DNA of 64,000 bases from Rhyacophila brunnea (GCA_022495005.1 JAGYXB010001059.1:186001-250000), one strand, 5' to 3'. Counted from the stretch's first letter, positions 10,406-21,207 are shown. Notes: generated by a model not told the origin, from the letters alone. Numbers and translations are program-made.

Positions 10406-11514
10406 ATTATCAAAGAATAGAAGATCAAGACAACATAACTATTGTATTATAATAACCACTGTAATACATATTCTGCCCTGCTAAGTAAAAAGTCAGTTTT
10501 TTTTGTTTTTATTAAAATGAGAACCCAAGGTTTAATGTACCCTTTCTCTAATTCGTATGTATCACTAAATATACAATGTATATTTAGCGAGTCTCGTTGT
10601 TGGGGGACGAGACTGCAGTGTTTGGGGGATGACCAGGAGGTGTTCGGCAGGAGGAGAGATGAGAAGTCGAGATTTGGTGGAGGTTGCTATGATGAATGCA
10701 GGAGCGAGTTTTATTTGCAGCGTTACAAGAGCGTTATGTTAGATATATATAATTTTACTGAATATTATACTCGGTGTACATAAGATAAACAGATACGTAT
10801 TAGACGAAGAACAATTAATATTTAAACCGATTGGAGCTTGAAACATTATTTAATTCAGGAGGTTGAGCTTTACCGTTTAAGCTACCGACTTACCCACTAA
10901 TCACGACGTACAGTCGTACTTATGAATTACTTTTCCAACAACCACAAAACGGCGAGGAAAGGAGGAGAACAAAAAGCACAACAACCCAAAAACCAAATAC
11001 GATTTGCATTATTTTACTTCGTTTGAGATGGGCGTCGGGTAGAAAAGTATGGGCATCGCTGAGCTACAGCAACTGTCAATAATATACAGAGCATTGTAAT
11101 AATAATAACTAATAATATTTACTATTTTATAGATTTATAAGACAACAAAATAATATTATGAAACTTACTAATTATACGTAAATGTTTATTTACAAAAGCG
11201 TCCATCCCGCCGTGTTATTAAAACTACTTACCTACTTCAATTATTCCTTGACATTTTTTTTTAAACAAAAATCATATTAGGTTGGATACAGTATACACAT
11301 TATACACTATTATAGACGCATTCTTCAAAACGACACTTGTTTGTACAGTTGCCAAACAAGCCATTATTGTCACAGATGTTGTACAACAATTCTGTGTGCG
11401 AAAGCAAAAGGAAGATAAGTGTAAATTCACTACTTTTCAGATGAGTCAATTAGGATCGATGTTTTGTCAAGTTCGTATGGGAAGTTTCTTGTTTCTGTGT
11501 GGATTTTAGTCAGT
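10406..11514. other. Unassigned; two adjacent hairpins at 10565-10613
   Basis: There is a 113-codon plus-strand ORF (10442-10783) and a 75-codon ORF (11282-11509), neither with a recognisable domain. CTAAATATACA-A-TGTATATTTAG (10565-10587) and GTCTCGT...ACGAGAC (10591-10613) form two perfect back-to-back stems. The purine-rich stretch after them could be LTR-like (it begins TGTTGGGGG), but no second LTR was found. Confidence 0.35.
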
Positions 11515-12340
11515 GATGTCCCGTGGGGGTAGGCACGACATGAAATGCAAATGGGCGGCGAACAATGGAAGGAATACAACTATTACAACTTTTGAGAACA
11601 GTGTCCGTTTTCCATAAAGCGGACCATCGATATCTTAGTTTAAAAAAAGCGAAGTATAAAAATCCTGAGACCATAACTATTTTATTACAATGTTTTTCTT
11701 AGCTCGTATTCTTATTTGTCCGGTACAAATCTTGCAAACGATTTTTAACTAACTTCCCGACTAGCTAGACATTTGAAACTTTTAGAATATACCAGAACAC
11801 GATGCCAATGCATTTTTTTAATACTTTTAGCCATCTTTAAGTAGAATTAATTTTATTTTCAGTTAATTCTGTTTTATATGACAAGTTATTTCGGAAGAAA
11901 TCCGTAAAAAGTAAAACTATTATTGGTTGTTAAGTGGGTCCTAGCAACTAAATTATTAATATTAATATTATATACGTGCGTTACTATGGAAATCAAAATG
12001 ACATTTCAGTATTATTTCTATCAAGTACAATTTTTTTTGATCGCTTAAGCTAGTCAAGTCAAGTTTATATGATTCAACAGAAAATTTAAAAACGTTTATA
12101 TAAAAAGTTCTTTTTATCTTGTAATTATTTATATTGTAATACCGACTGCAATATATAGTTTAATGTCGGTTTATCAGACAGGTATTTCGTTCACAGGGAT
12201 ACCTTAAAATCTGTCAGTGCCATAAACCTGCAACTACCTAAAACCACCACTCTTTGAGAGTGGGTTAAGTGAAAATGCTCAAATTCTCGGTCGATAATAT
12301 GTATGTCAATTTAATGGTGTACTTATACTCTGTTTAAGAA
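11515..12340. repeat. Repeat 'CAGTGATGTCCCGTGGGGG' with an inserted inverted unit
   Basis: The left end CAGTGATGTCCCGTGGGG and internal words (gggcggcgaacaatgg, tccataaagcggacca, cctgagaccataact, ctaaaaccaccact) match 1004-1765 in order. A roughly 420-bp unit (11707-12130) has been inserted between them. No coding remnant. Confidence 0.6.
11707..12130 (-). repeat. 440-bp repeat unit, inverted copy
   Basis: This is the reverse complement of the unit that is cleanly delimited at 27622-28062. Shared words include cttgtaattattt at its inner edge, ttagttgctaggacc (as complement) and gatgccaatgcattttt. Together with the copy at 12393-12737 it forms a large inverted repeat with a spacer of about 260 bp. 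Confidence 0.75.
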
Positions 12341-12392
12341 TGACGAAAATGGGTAAGTAGGTACCTAACAAATTTTCAGATAATTTAAAACT

Positions 12393-12737
12393 AAATAATT
12401 ACAAGATAAAAAGAACTTTTTATATAAGTACAACGTTTTTAAATTTTCTGTTGAATCATATAAACTTGACTTGACCAGCTTAAACGATCAAAAAATTTTG
12501 TACTTGACATGTCATACTGATTTCCATAGTAACGCACGTATATATTAATAATTTAGTTGCTAGGACCCCAGACCCCTAGCAACCGATAATGGTATCGAAA
12601 TAACGTTTTATACAAAACAGAATTAACTGAAAATGAAATCAATTCTACGTAAAGATGGCTAAAAGTATTAAAAAATGCATTGGCATCGTGTTCTGATATA
12701 TTCTAAAAGTTTCAAATGTCTAGCTACGAGTTCAAAA
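12393..12737 (+). repeat. 440-bp repeat unit, direct copy (3' truncated)
   Basis: Starts AAATAATTACAAGATAAAAA, exactly like the 27622 copy, and runs through ccccagacccctagcaacc and tgcattggcatcgtgttctg before losing similarity after tctagctacgagttc. The shared start point in three places supports AAATAATTACAAG as the true element edge. Confidence 0.75.
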
Positions 12738-12995
12738 AAAAATCGGTTAGGTACATGTTCAAACACGTGCGTTAACATCATTTTACTCCCTACTTCAGCT
12801 ATAGTTTGTCAATTTATGGTTACCGCCGTATGTTGTAGCTTAACTACTGGGGAATGCCAAAAGAAATGGCGTATCTCAAAAAAAAACACTATCTTATTCT
12901 TAGGTCAATAATTATTATAAAGCAATCATTATTCGTAGGATGTTTATCACACTTGAATGGTCAAAGACGTAGCTTATAATTAATATCTTTAGAAT
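12738..12995. other. Unassigned
   Basis: A short ORF (12675-12911) overlaps the repeat edge and has no recognisable motif. I see nothing else. Confidence 0.35.
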
Positions 12996-13350
12996 TATCT
13001 TCAAATGTGTTAATCTTGCCCATTTTTTTAAATAATAAAATGCCTAATTCTTGTCAAATTTGGGATCACAGAGATTATCAATATATTTATTTATCGTAAA
13101 TATTTCACTATAATAATGTCGACATAAATTATACTAATGGTTTTATAAATGCGTTTAAAAAATAATATATGTAAAAAATCTTAACACCACTGCACATGCA
13201 TATACTGAAATATGACTATATTCTTAAACATTAGAGCGAGAGGTTTAAAAGAATACTATTTGTAATAAAAATACTTTATGCAGTCATCAAATGTTTAAAA
13301 TACATATAAAGGATAATAAGGCTTCAAAATTTTATAAATAGATTATCTAC
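12996..13350. repeat. AT-rich repeat, related inverted to 44125-44830
   Basis: cactgcacatgcatat, atgactatattcttaaacat, tactttatgcagtcatcaaa and ataataaggcttcaaaattt occur in reverse complement at 44130-44360, and gatcacagagattatc matches the complement of 44790-44805. In the 44-kb copy the two parts are separated by a foldback at 44398-44652, so this locus looks like the uninterrupted arrangement. Confidence 0.6.
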
Positions 13351-13934
13351 AACGTTTAAGGAATGTCCAGGATCATGCTTTGAAAATAGAATAAAAGCTC
13401 CATTTTGACATATGATGAGCATGTCCCCCCTTAAGTTTTAGAATTTTAGACCGTTGATAACGTTTCTATTATGTATATATTTTACTAGTTGACTGACCAT
13501 GTTCTGAATATAAAACCACATAAGTAGATATTAAAAAAAACCAAAAGTGGACTTATCCACATTGTGCTCTCAACTCCACAATTATAGGAAATCACTAATT
13601 ATTGAATTGAAACTAAACCTTGAACTAATACGGAATGGGTAATAAATAATATTCAGATAGAAAGAAGTCTGGAAAATTAAAATGAGAATTATTTATGAAC
13701 CTTATGAGTCCGGGCTCAATTCCCGCAATTAGCAACAATTAATCACGAGTAGGTAAAGTGATTTGATAGCAGCGGTGGAGTGGTGAGGTGAGGTGCGGAT
13801 AGAGTTCCGCGCGCCTCAATGCAACCTTTATCTATCTCAGTTAGATTTGATTTTTTTTGTTATATTATGTCTACTTTTTATTTACGTATTTCACGCGGAC
13901 GAATTCTCCGGTTAGTTAGAATTTAAACAAGATC
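13351..13934. other. Unassigned
   Basis: Near 13536, aagtggacttatccac echoes the AAGTCCAC words of 4569-4810 and 51.4-51.9 kb. Near 13708, ccgggctcaattcccgc resembles a tRNA B box, but no cloverleaf or SINE body is visible. No gene seen. Confidence 0.3.
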
Positions 13935-14545
13935 CGCATTTAGTTCGTTGTTGGCAGATTTGGTGGATGGAAAGCGTCAAAATGCCGCCCCATTTTTATA
14001 CAGTATTTTTTATCATTCTTTCATGACTCCAATATGTATCTGAGAAATGTGTTCTATGGATATACATACCACTTAAAAATACAAAATTAAATCTATTAAT
14101 ATGTTATACCCATTTTTTTGACGTTAGTAATACAATCTTCTTATACGTCATTTTTACGATACTTTAATTTGCTCTATCTTGATGAATTAAGGGCGATCCG
14201 TGTCGCTTTTCTCTTCACAAAACTTGTTAACATTTGTAATGACATTTTTAGCCTGAGACCGCAAATATTTAGGCATAATTAAATCGATGTCTGGTAACCA
14301 AAAACGTCGAAGGACAACGGAAGTAAACTAGACATCGTGAATACGACAAAAAATTACAGTCCTGTTAAACCTATTATGTAAATCAATACATTTTCTTTCC
14401 AACCAGTGAACTGATTTTTTTAATAGAAAGATATATTCGTTATTACTAAGTTAAGGTAGCTATTTCTATAAATATACCAAATGATTCTCCTCGGTTTGCC
14501 GCCCCAAGCAACAATCCATCTGCCCACCCCCAAGGGACGTCACTG
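13935..14545 (-). mobile_element. hAT-type element related to 3106-3770, truncated
   Basis: Reverse-complement relative of the 3106-3770 element. Shared words include aatgccgccccattttt (left), cggaagtaaactagacatcgtga and the right terminus ccccaagggacgtcactg. The left terminus is missing and no TSD can be assigned. Confidence 0.65.
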
Positions 14546-15228
14546 GGAACAGGGGACATACCTACAAGCGGCATTGTATACTTTTACTTCATCGATATTA
14601 GAAACGAACGTGGGACCCACCTTCCAGTTAACAGAATCCGAATGCATTTAAACAAATTAACTAAGTACTGTTGTGTTGTAGCCAGGAAAATCAGGTAGTA
14701 ATTAGAAGCGGAACAGCTAAAGAAGATATTATGTGCTAGTGTCCTGTTGAATAATAATGCCATTTCGGTAATTTATACCTACTTTAAAGTTAAGTGAATT
14801 TTCGACAATGCCACGTACCTACCTGAGAATTACTTATTATTAATTTAGGTAGAGATTACCTGAAAACAGGTAATGTTGTGTTAATGTACGTATTTCCCAG
14901 TTCTACCGCACATTAAAGGAAAAATATTAAAATTATGTTTCGACATTCGTGAATAAATGCTTGGAATAAGTACAGGAAATTTTAGAAATTTAAAGGTCGA
15001 AATCGACTAGGTATTTCAAAGAAAAATCAAAGTGTCTGTTTTATTAAATTAAATGTAAATACTCTTTTATAGTCAGGTATGTAATAAATGCTTCGTTGGA
15101 GTTTAGATATTCACGTACTTATAAATAATTTAATATCATCCAACATCGCTTTGCAGAAAGTCGGAGAAACAATAATGATAAAAATATAAAATTAAAATAA
15201 TCTAGACGTACTATGACAGCCCAATATC
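14546..15228. other. Unassigned AT-rich sequence
   Basis: No ORF, terminal repeat or tandem array recognised. Confidence 0.4.
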
Positions 15229-15345
15229 CATGGCTCCCACAAGATGGGAGGCTGACAGGGCTCTAGTCTTTCTTGGGGGCCTGGTGTATTGGCGGGTCGA
15301 GTAGTCAAGTGAGATAAACACACCGCAAACTTGCTCTAATGGTAA
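15229..15345 (-). mobile_element. Fragment of the CATGGCCCCCACA MITE
   Basis: Reads CATGGCTCCCACAAGATGGG, then ctgacagggctctag and gtgagataaacacacc. These are the reverse complement of the right end of the family delimited at 34184-34572. Only about 115 bp remain. Confidence 0.65.
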
Positions 15346-15395
15346 TTAGAGAATAATAACATTTTAAAATATGTGGCCACGGATATTTATATGTG

Positions 15396-15515
15396 CGGCG
15401 CCGCAAATCGTGGCGTAAGAACCTCCGTGATTGGTACGAGTGCAACTCCACTGAACTGTTCCGGATAGCAGACGACAAAGATGAGATCGCCTTGTTGGTG
15501 GCCGACCTCCGCTAG
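15396..15515 (+). pseudogene. LINE reverse transcriptase, extreme C-terminus
   Basis: Forty codons are open to a TAG at 15513-15515. They read RRRKSWRKNLRDWYECNSTE, then LFRIADDKDEIALLVADLR. This matches the SWxxNLRDW...ELFRxAxxKxxIAxxxANLR ending typical of insect non-LTR retrotransposon ORF2 proteins. A GAAGAAGAAGA run follows, typical of such 3' ends. The element is 5' truncated: RT and endonuclease domains are absent and I see no TSD. The downstream tail (15570-15635, gtgtgagtgtcctacgaaaat) recurs in reverse complement at 41173-41236. Confidence 0.8.
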
Positions 15516-15635
15516 GGGATGGCACAAGCAGAAGAAGAAGATATATACAGTAAATTTTGACGTAGGGTTTTGAATGTGTGAGTGTCCTACGAAAATAAAC
15601 CACGGATTATAGACGTGCAATAGTGTGTGTAATAA

Positions 15636-15849
15636 ATCAATATTAAATGGGCGTCAATGCATAAACCGAGAGCAGTTGTCAGTATTCGACGTATGACGTA
15701 TTCTTAACACGTGTTTAAATTTACCCCGTACTCTTCCTTACTCGAGATCGGTTACCTGCTTCTCCTTACCCGTTAGGTATTTCAGTTACCATTATTTCTG
15801 AGTTCCCTGTATGTGGCTATGCGATGCAATTTGGTGTGATATAATGATT
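15636..15849. other. Unassigned
   Basis: Short interval with no recognisable feature. Confidence 0.4.
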
Positions 15850-16180
15850 GTATTGGCGAAGGGTGGAAGTAGGCTGTGGAGATCCGACATAAATAGTGCA
15901 GGTCAGTCATATGTATTTGTTTTTATTGAACTAAGAGCGCGATGCAGAACTGTTGACGTTAAGCAGCCGTTTCAATAAGAAAAACACTATAAGTACCTAC
16001 ATATAGGTATGTTTTTCTCGCTGAACGTAGGTCGTCGAAATCGGCCTCTTAAAGTTAGGCGCGTATCTTAAGGTCTTACCCGCCTAAGTATGGTTCTGCA
16101 TCGCGGTCTAAGAATACAAATTGTAGATGGTGTTAGTTAATTTTTGAATTTCCATTAAACCCTGCCTAAATCTCAGAAAT
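15850..16180. mobile_element. AGTGGCGA-type foldback fragment
   Basis: ttggcgaagggtggaagtag, gtggagatccgacataaa and tcagtcatatgtatttg match the left end of 4145-4523. The interval ends near taaaccctgcctaa, the family's internal word. The right terminus is not preserved. Confidence 0.6.
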
Positions 16181-16291
16181 TCCGCTTTGGGATTCTTATA
16201 GTTCAGTTCCGGTTCCATTTCCAGTTCCGGGTTAAATGCACGTGGTACATAAATAATAATAAAAAAAATCCGCGACAACAGCGATGATATA

Positions 16292-17006
16292 TCGTCGCCC
16301 CAAAAGCAAAAGGGCACATATGCAATTTTGACGGCAGAGTTATGAATGCAGTTTTCTTCATAATTTTTTTCTCTACATTATGGGCAAAACGGCATTTGTG
16401 AATCAAAACCCATGAATTCACAATTGAGCAAAGAAAATAAAGGTTACTTGTGTATTTGTAAACTGATCTTCATTTAATGTATAGGAAAAGGGTAACATGT
16501 ACATGATTTTAGGAACTATGTGCAATGTTTACAAAAATAATATAGGAAAAAGGTAACAAGTGTAATTATTTAAAAGTTAGTAAGGGCCTTTGTACAAAAA
16601 TAATAATTTCGTTGCAGAAAAACGGCACTTGTGAAATTTGTGAAAAATTTAAAAACATGTTGGCAGCGGACAAAGAGGCCTGAATAAATATTTTGGAAGA
16701 TCACAATAAGCGTAAAGTGGACGCTCGCAAATCAAAAGATGAAGATAAAGCTATTCATAAATGCATATAAGGAAAAAGGTAACACGTGACTTAAAACCTC
16801 TTAAAAATAAAAAATTGACAAATTATAAAAAAAAAATAAAAATTGAATTTCAATCTTGAGTAATTAGGTCACATGTGTTCCAAATTTCATTTCAAAATAT
16901 TAAGTAATAACCTCTCCACGATTTTTTTTCACTCCAAAAACACTTAAATGCGTTTTTCTCAAAACTCAATTTATGCACAAGTGCCCTTTTGCTTTTGGGG
17001 CGACGA
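16292..17006 (+). mobile_element. TA-flanked 715-bp element with CxxC coding remnant
   Basis: Ends TCGTCGCCCCAAAAGCAAAA and the complement of TTTTGCTTTTGGGGCGACGA, perfect over at least 20 bp and continuing to gggcac, with TA on both sides (16290-16291 and 17007-17008). The motif aggaaaaaggtaacaNgtg occurs three times internally (near 16482, 16542 and 16769). It resembles the inner end of the terminal repeat (aaaagggcac), as subterminal transposase sites do. A short coding remnant lies at 16621-16770. Confidence 0.85.
16621..16770 (+). pseudogene. Degenerate CxxC...H protein fragment inside the element
   Basis: Fifty codons with one internal TGA at 16681-16683. The first part reads NGTCEICEKFKNMLAADKEA. 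After the stop it continues INILEDHNKRKVDARKSKDE. The CxxC followed by a spaced His and an acidic, Ala/Lys-rich helix resembles a zinc-binding domain I recall from uncharacterised arthropod transposon proteins. I cannot name the family. The surrounding TA-flanked inverted repeats support a transposon origin. Confidence 0.55.
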
Positions 17007-17008
17007 TA

Positions 17009-17689
17009 TTATGTAGCTTCCTGATAGTAATTGACCGCATAAAACAATATTATTTCTGAACAATTTTTTGAATGACAAGATCCGGTTTGCTGTTCCACAA
17101 AAATATGAATATTATTATTATTTACGATTGTGTGTAGGTTATCAGTTGCCAGTGTTATCACCAGAGATATACAATTGAGTTGCCGAAAACTGTTATCAAA
17201 CAACAATTTATCTCACGTAGATAGCCACCGACCAGTGTTGCCAACTGTCGTTGACAAAAACATGCAAGACGGGGGAGATTTTGTGAAAATAAAATTGCAA
17301 GTAAATTTACTTATTCCACTAAGAACGAAGTCAATACCTTTGCTTTCGCGTATCGAAAAAAATGCAAAAGTCGATACTTATGTGTAAAAAGCATATATTT
17401 CAAAATTGACAAGAACTACCTATTTTGTGTAAACGGCGGCTGAAGTTTTGTTTCATTTTTGAAGACGAGAGCTTATAAGACAGACACAGAGAATTAAAGA
17501 ACATACCTTTTAGATGAATAATTCGCTCCATGAGTACTTTAGTGTATTAACTCCTAAAGTATAGTTTTGAGATATCAAGGTTTGAAGTTACAAATCATTT
17601 ATATCTGTAATATTGCGGTAAGTTTAAGAACTTCGTAAAAGCTTCATACTTTAGTAGATACCTATATCAAATCAAAATAATTCACTTAT
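17009..17689. other. Unassigned; 85-codon ORF at 17130-17387
   Basis: The plus-strand ORF has no recognisable domain and no coding-like neighbours. Near 17234, accagtgttgccaactg is a phrase often found at transposon edges, but no partner was found. Confidence 0.3.
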
Positions 17690-17766
17690 GCACCAAAAAT
17701 ATACATCACATTGATGCATTACCATAGCACCAAAAATAAACATCACATGAATGCATTACCATAGTA
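17690..17766 (+). repeat. Two tandem 37-bp units
   Basis: The unit caccaaaaatatacatcaca...atgcattaccatag is repeated once with a few differences. The second unit ends in CCATAGTA, which is the target duplicated by the adjoining hAT element. The first unit ends in CCATAGCA. Confidence 0.75.
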
Positions 17767-18525
17767 GAGGGACGCGAGATGATTTTGCATGGCTTCATTT
17801 TGAAGAGAAAATAAATATTAAGTACTATTTTATATATTTAATAAATATTTATTTTATAAAGAAGTTTTAAAAATAAATATATAGGTAAGTACTTACTTAT
17901 ATATAATATAATATTTAAAATAATGAAGACATAACCATGCGTATTTTCGTCGGTTTTTCATAATATGTTTAAGTACCAATCGTTGCGCAAACGGAAACGA
18001 CGAAATTCATGCATAAATAATGACAAATAGCATTGTATAAAAATTGCAGGCAAATCATTACGTTTAATGTAATTATACGATTGCATAGGTCGGTCCTTAG
18101 GATCGGGGAATGAAACATAAAAATATACAATCATCAAATCTTATGAAATTAATCATCGGCAGTCATTCAAATATAATAACTGCTTGTTATTTTACCTCAA
18201 ACATAATCTCTAAAATGGAAATCTGCTCAGTGATGGTGAAATGCTCGTGATATGAAAGAAAAGTGGTTTAAATGCTTCCACGATCACTTTTGAATAATTT
18301 GAAAACAAGGGAAAAAATATTCAACGAATAAAAGATATGTCTTCGGCTAGAAATACGATGAAAGATAGAATATCAACAACTCAATTGTAATTTTTAAACC
18401 TTTTAATAGAATTATTAACTATTTTTTTATAAAACTTAAAAAAAAACTGCTTGGCACGTCGGAAGGTTGAAAAATATTATTTGGGAAATATTGGCACGCG
18501 TAGGTAAAAAGGTTCGCCATCCCTG
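17767..18525 (+). mobile_element. hAT element remnant with exact TSD
   Basis: An exact 8-bp TSD, CCATAGTA, lies at 17759-17766 and 18526-18533. The right end GGTTCGCCATCCCTG is a classic hAT terminus (complement CAGGGATGGCGAACC). The left end GAGGGACGCGAGATG is a decayed partner. An open stretch at 18316-18390 reads NIQRIKDMSSARNTMKDRIS, which resembles the 'lSrxTvxxRIxdms' segment of hAT transposases; this is tentative. A related fragment is at 49185-49340. Confidence 0.82.
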
Positions 18526-18533
18526 CCATAGTA

Positions 18534-19202
18534 TATCTTAAAAATACAGTAAAGCAGTCAACTTCTTAAAATATTTTCAAAATACTTAGTGTAGTAACTC
18601 AATTTCAACGCATTTCATTTTTGTTTGAGTTACTACGTTAAAGCAATAAATAAAGCAAACAATTCTGAATAAAACTGCATTATTAACTAAAAAAATATAA
18701 TTTTTGACTTAATACACTAAATTACTCATGGTGCGAATTGTTAAATTATTATTTTATATACGTTGAGATACGGAATAATATACAAAAACATTAAATAATA
18801 CATGCAAGTATTCCATCGTGTTTTATTTCCCACTGAAATAAATATAAATTATTATAACCAATACGAAACCTAACTCAAACAATTTTGACATCGCAACCGT
18901 CGATTTGTAGAACAGTGTATTGTCCTGTTTGGACAATTTTTAAAAAAAGATTTTTTTGTGCGTGAATCTTGACCGTTATTCTTAATCAACGCATCTTCCA
19001 AACAATCCAAAAACTCCTGATTAACTCATCTGGTATTGTCTTGTCCTTTATCAAGTAATCATTCATAATGATTACTTAGGAATCCCGAAAACCAATGACC
19101 AACACAGAATAGATTAATAACCCCAAACCCGACCGTGACCGCAGTTTTGGATTATGACTTTATGAATATCAAGCCATAAAACACAATAATAAACGTGTGG
19201 CT
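18534..19202. other. Unassigned AT-rich sequence
   Basis: A small inverted pair, gtagtaactcaa / ttgagttactac (about 18592-18644), is the only structure noted. No gene. Confidence 0.35.
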
Positions 19203-19590
19203 GCGAGACGTGGACCCTCAACACGAGAGATGCCCAAAGGCTAAGAGTCGCACAGCGAGGCATGGAGAGGTGTATGTTGGGCGTCACGCGAAAGGACCGT
19301 AAGAGAAACGAATGGATTAGGAAGCAGACAGGAGTACGCGATGTAATATACATTGCCAAACAGCTGAAATGAAGATGGGCGGGGTACATTTCTCGCCGAA
19401 AAGACCGTCATGCAGTGGTACCCAAGGGGCACGAAACGGCCACAGGGTCGCCCTAAAAGCCGCTGGACTGATGAACTGGTAAAGTTCGGCGGAAATACGT
19501 GGCAGCGAACGACACAGGACAGAGAGTTGGAAGAAGCTTGGGGAGGCCTTCATCTAGCAGTGGATTGACCCCAGCTGATGATGATGATGA
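19203..19590 (+). pseudogene. RTE-like LINE ORF2 C-terminus, disrupted
   Basis: The first block reads LRVAQRGMERCMLGVTRKDR and then RNEWIRKQTGV...IAKQLK, ending at a TGA where the family has Trp, followed by RWAGYISRRKDRH. After a frame change the second block reads RPQGRPKSRWTDELVKFGGN, TWQ...QDRELEEAWGG and a stop at 19566-19568. The order (MERxMLGv, KWxWAGHixR, GRPxxRWxDDl, W...DRxxWxxxEaf) is that of the RTE-clade reverse transcriptase tail. A (TGATGA)n run follows, as in this clade. It is 5' truncated with at least one stop and one frameshift. A tiny relative of the same 3' end is at 48708-48812. Confidence 0.85.
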
Positions 19591-19940
19591 AAACATAATA
19601 AATACAAATCCTCCGGAATGTCCTCAAATATTCACCCAAAAGGGAACCCACGTCTCATTATTGTACTTCTAATTAACCACTTTATTGATGCAACTGCTCA
19701 TATCGTTGATATGCTTTTACATTCTAATTGTACACTAAACGGTAACCATAAACCTCGTTGTAGATATTCTATATTTGACTTTCTGGTTCAAGACGTAGCA
19801 TACGCGTATTCTTCGAGCATTACATTCGTCTTTGAGGCGCCCAGATGTCCATCGCCCACCGTCCAGCTGTCCTTGCATCCAGGTGGCATAAATTCACTTT
19901 AAAAACATTATTCATGCAGCCAAAATGATTCTACCCAATA
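19591..19940. other. Unassigned; 94-codon ORF without motif
   Basis: The ORF at 19618-19902 shows no domain or repeated motif. It could be chance. Confidence 0.3.
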
Positions 19941-20179
19941 TCGTCTCTGTTCTGGCAGAACACACTAACTGGAGAATACTAGTTTTGAGTAATTTGACTT
20001 TGAAATGGTCTATCATGTGAGTTTATTAAGAAATCGTAAAAAGGATGACTTTAAAATAAAAACTGTTTATTTATTAAGAAGGTTTCCAGACGGTAAAGTT
20101 TGAAACAAGGAACATTTTGGTATAACTAACTCAATATGTCATTTTTTCGAATTAGTGTCTTCTGCAAGAACAGTGACGA
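19941..20179 (+). mobile_element. TA-flanked MITE, copy 2 (TCTGGCAGAA family)
   Basis: Same ends and interior as 6030-6277. TA lies at 19939-19940 and 20180-20181. One mutation in the right terminal repeat (CTGCaAGAA) breaks its small palindrome. Confidence 0.88.
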
Positions 20180-20659
20180 TAAATAATATGATAATAATCA
20201 ACAAAAAAATGTCTAAGCGTGTTTTTTCGAACAATATAGTTCATTACGCACCTCTTCTGACCGGCTCCTCGATTTATATGACATTGAAACCAGACTTCAC
20301 TCTACGTAATTCCTTGTATCATAGAATGAAAACGTGTGGATCACGGAATTTAAAGCGACAGTCCACATTCCTCTCCTTGCCCACTCACGTGAGATATTCT
20401 ATCTCACATTAAATATTTTGTACTATGCTAAAAGCAGGTTCTACAGTTAAAATATAAACAAAACTGCGAAAAGGGATCTATTTAAATGCTGAAATATATT
20501 TTCTATTTATTGCCTTCATTATTAATAATATTAATACTATCGACTGAAGGTACTTGATGGAATTTGAATTTAAATTCTAATAGATTCAAGCTCTGTACTA
20601 TTCCAATTAAGTAGTTTTTTGTCCCGGCTGTTATTCCGCGTATGAATGATTGGCAATAG
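20180..20659. other. Unassigned
   Basis: No gene or repeat edge seen. A short ORF runs out of the MITE and has no motif. Confidence 0.35.
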
Positions 20660-21207
20660 TACATTATTATGATTGGCAGTATACAGAAGACGCATTTTGT
20701 AAGTGTTATTAACAACACTTCAAATAGAAAAGAAGTAAAACTAGCGCCTGTCGTTGTTATATACTTTTTATCGTTGGAAGGTATGCACGTAAAACTGTCT
20801 GTTCACGGTGAGACGTCGGAAATGTTAACTGAAAACATAATTTGAACAGTGCGTCGTCATGAGATTGATAAAAATACTGCATTTTGTAGTGACAATTCTA
20901 ACACGAATTTTGGAGGCGTAATAGAAGAGGGCAAAATAACGTTTACAGCCGACTCAAATAAGTACTTGGTGTTAATATCGTCGGCATTGGATGTGGAGCA
21001 CATATTGTGCACAATAATCTTCAATCTGCTGTGGATGGTCTGCCAATTGAAATTGAAGTTCTTGTTTTGATAATATATAAATATTCGCATAGCATCAGTA
21101 ATAATATAACGCCAGAATGTTTGCATGTATGTAATAAAGGTCTAAAATTAAATTTACTCGAACAGTTGGGAATTGATCGCGAATTATCCAAAAGTAATAA
21201 CACATAA
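20660..21207 (+). pseudogene. hAT-family transposase fragment (central catalytic region)
   Basis: On the plus strand, from about 20700, the frame reads SNRKEVKLAPVVVIYFLSLE, then GMHVKL...GETSEM, a stop, then DKNTAFCSDNSNTNFGGV. After a frame change near 20960-20990 it continues IGCGAHIVHNNLQSAVDGLP and IEIEVLVLIIYKYSHS. The order (SNxKxxKLxPVxVrYFlp, GEtsE, FCxDNxNTNFGG, GCxAHIvHNxlQxaxDxLPixIE) matches hAT proteins widespread in arthropods. The Asp of CSDN corresponds to a catalytic RNase H-fold position in the family. There is at least one nonsense codon (near 20847) and one frameshift, so it is inactive. No termini could be assigned around it. Confidence 0.82.

Noticed and set aside
10598..10783. 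Solo LTR starting TGTTGGGGG
   Set aside because: No second copy, no convincing TG...CA boundary with a 4-6 bp duplication, and no primer-binding site or gag/pol nearby.
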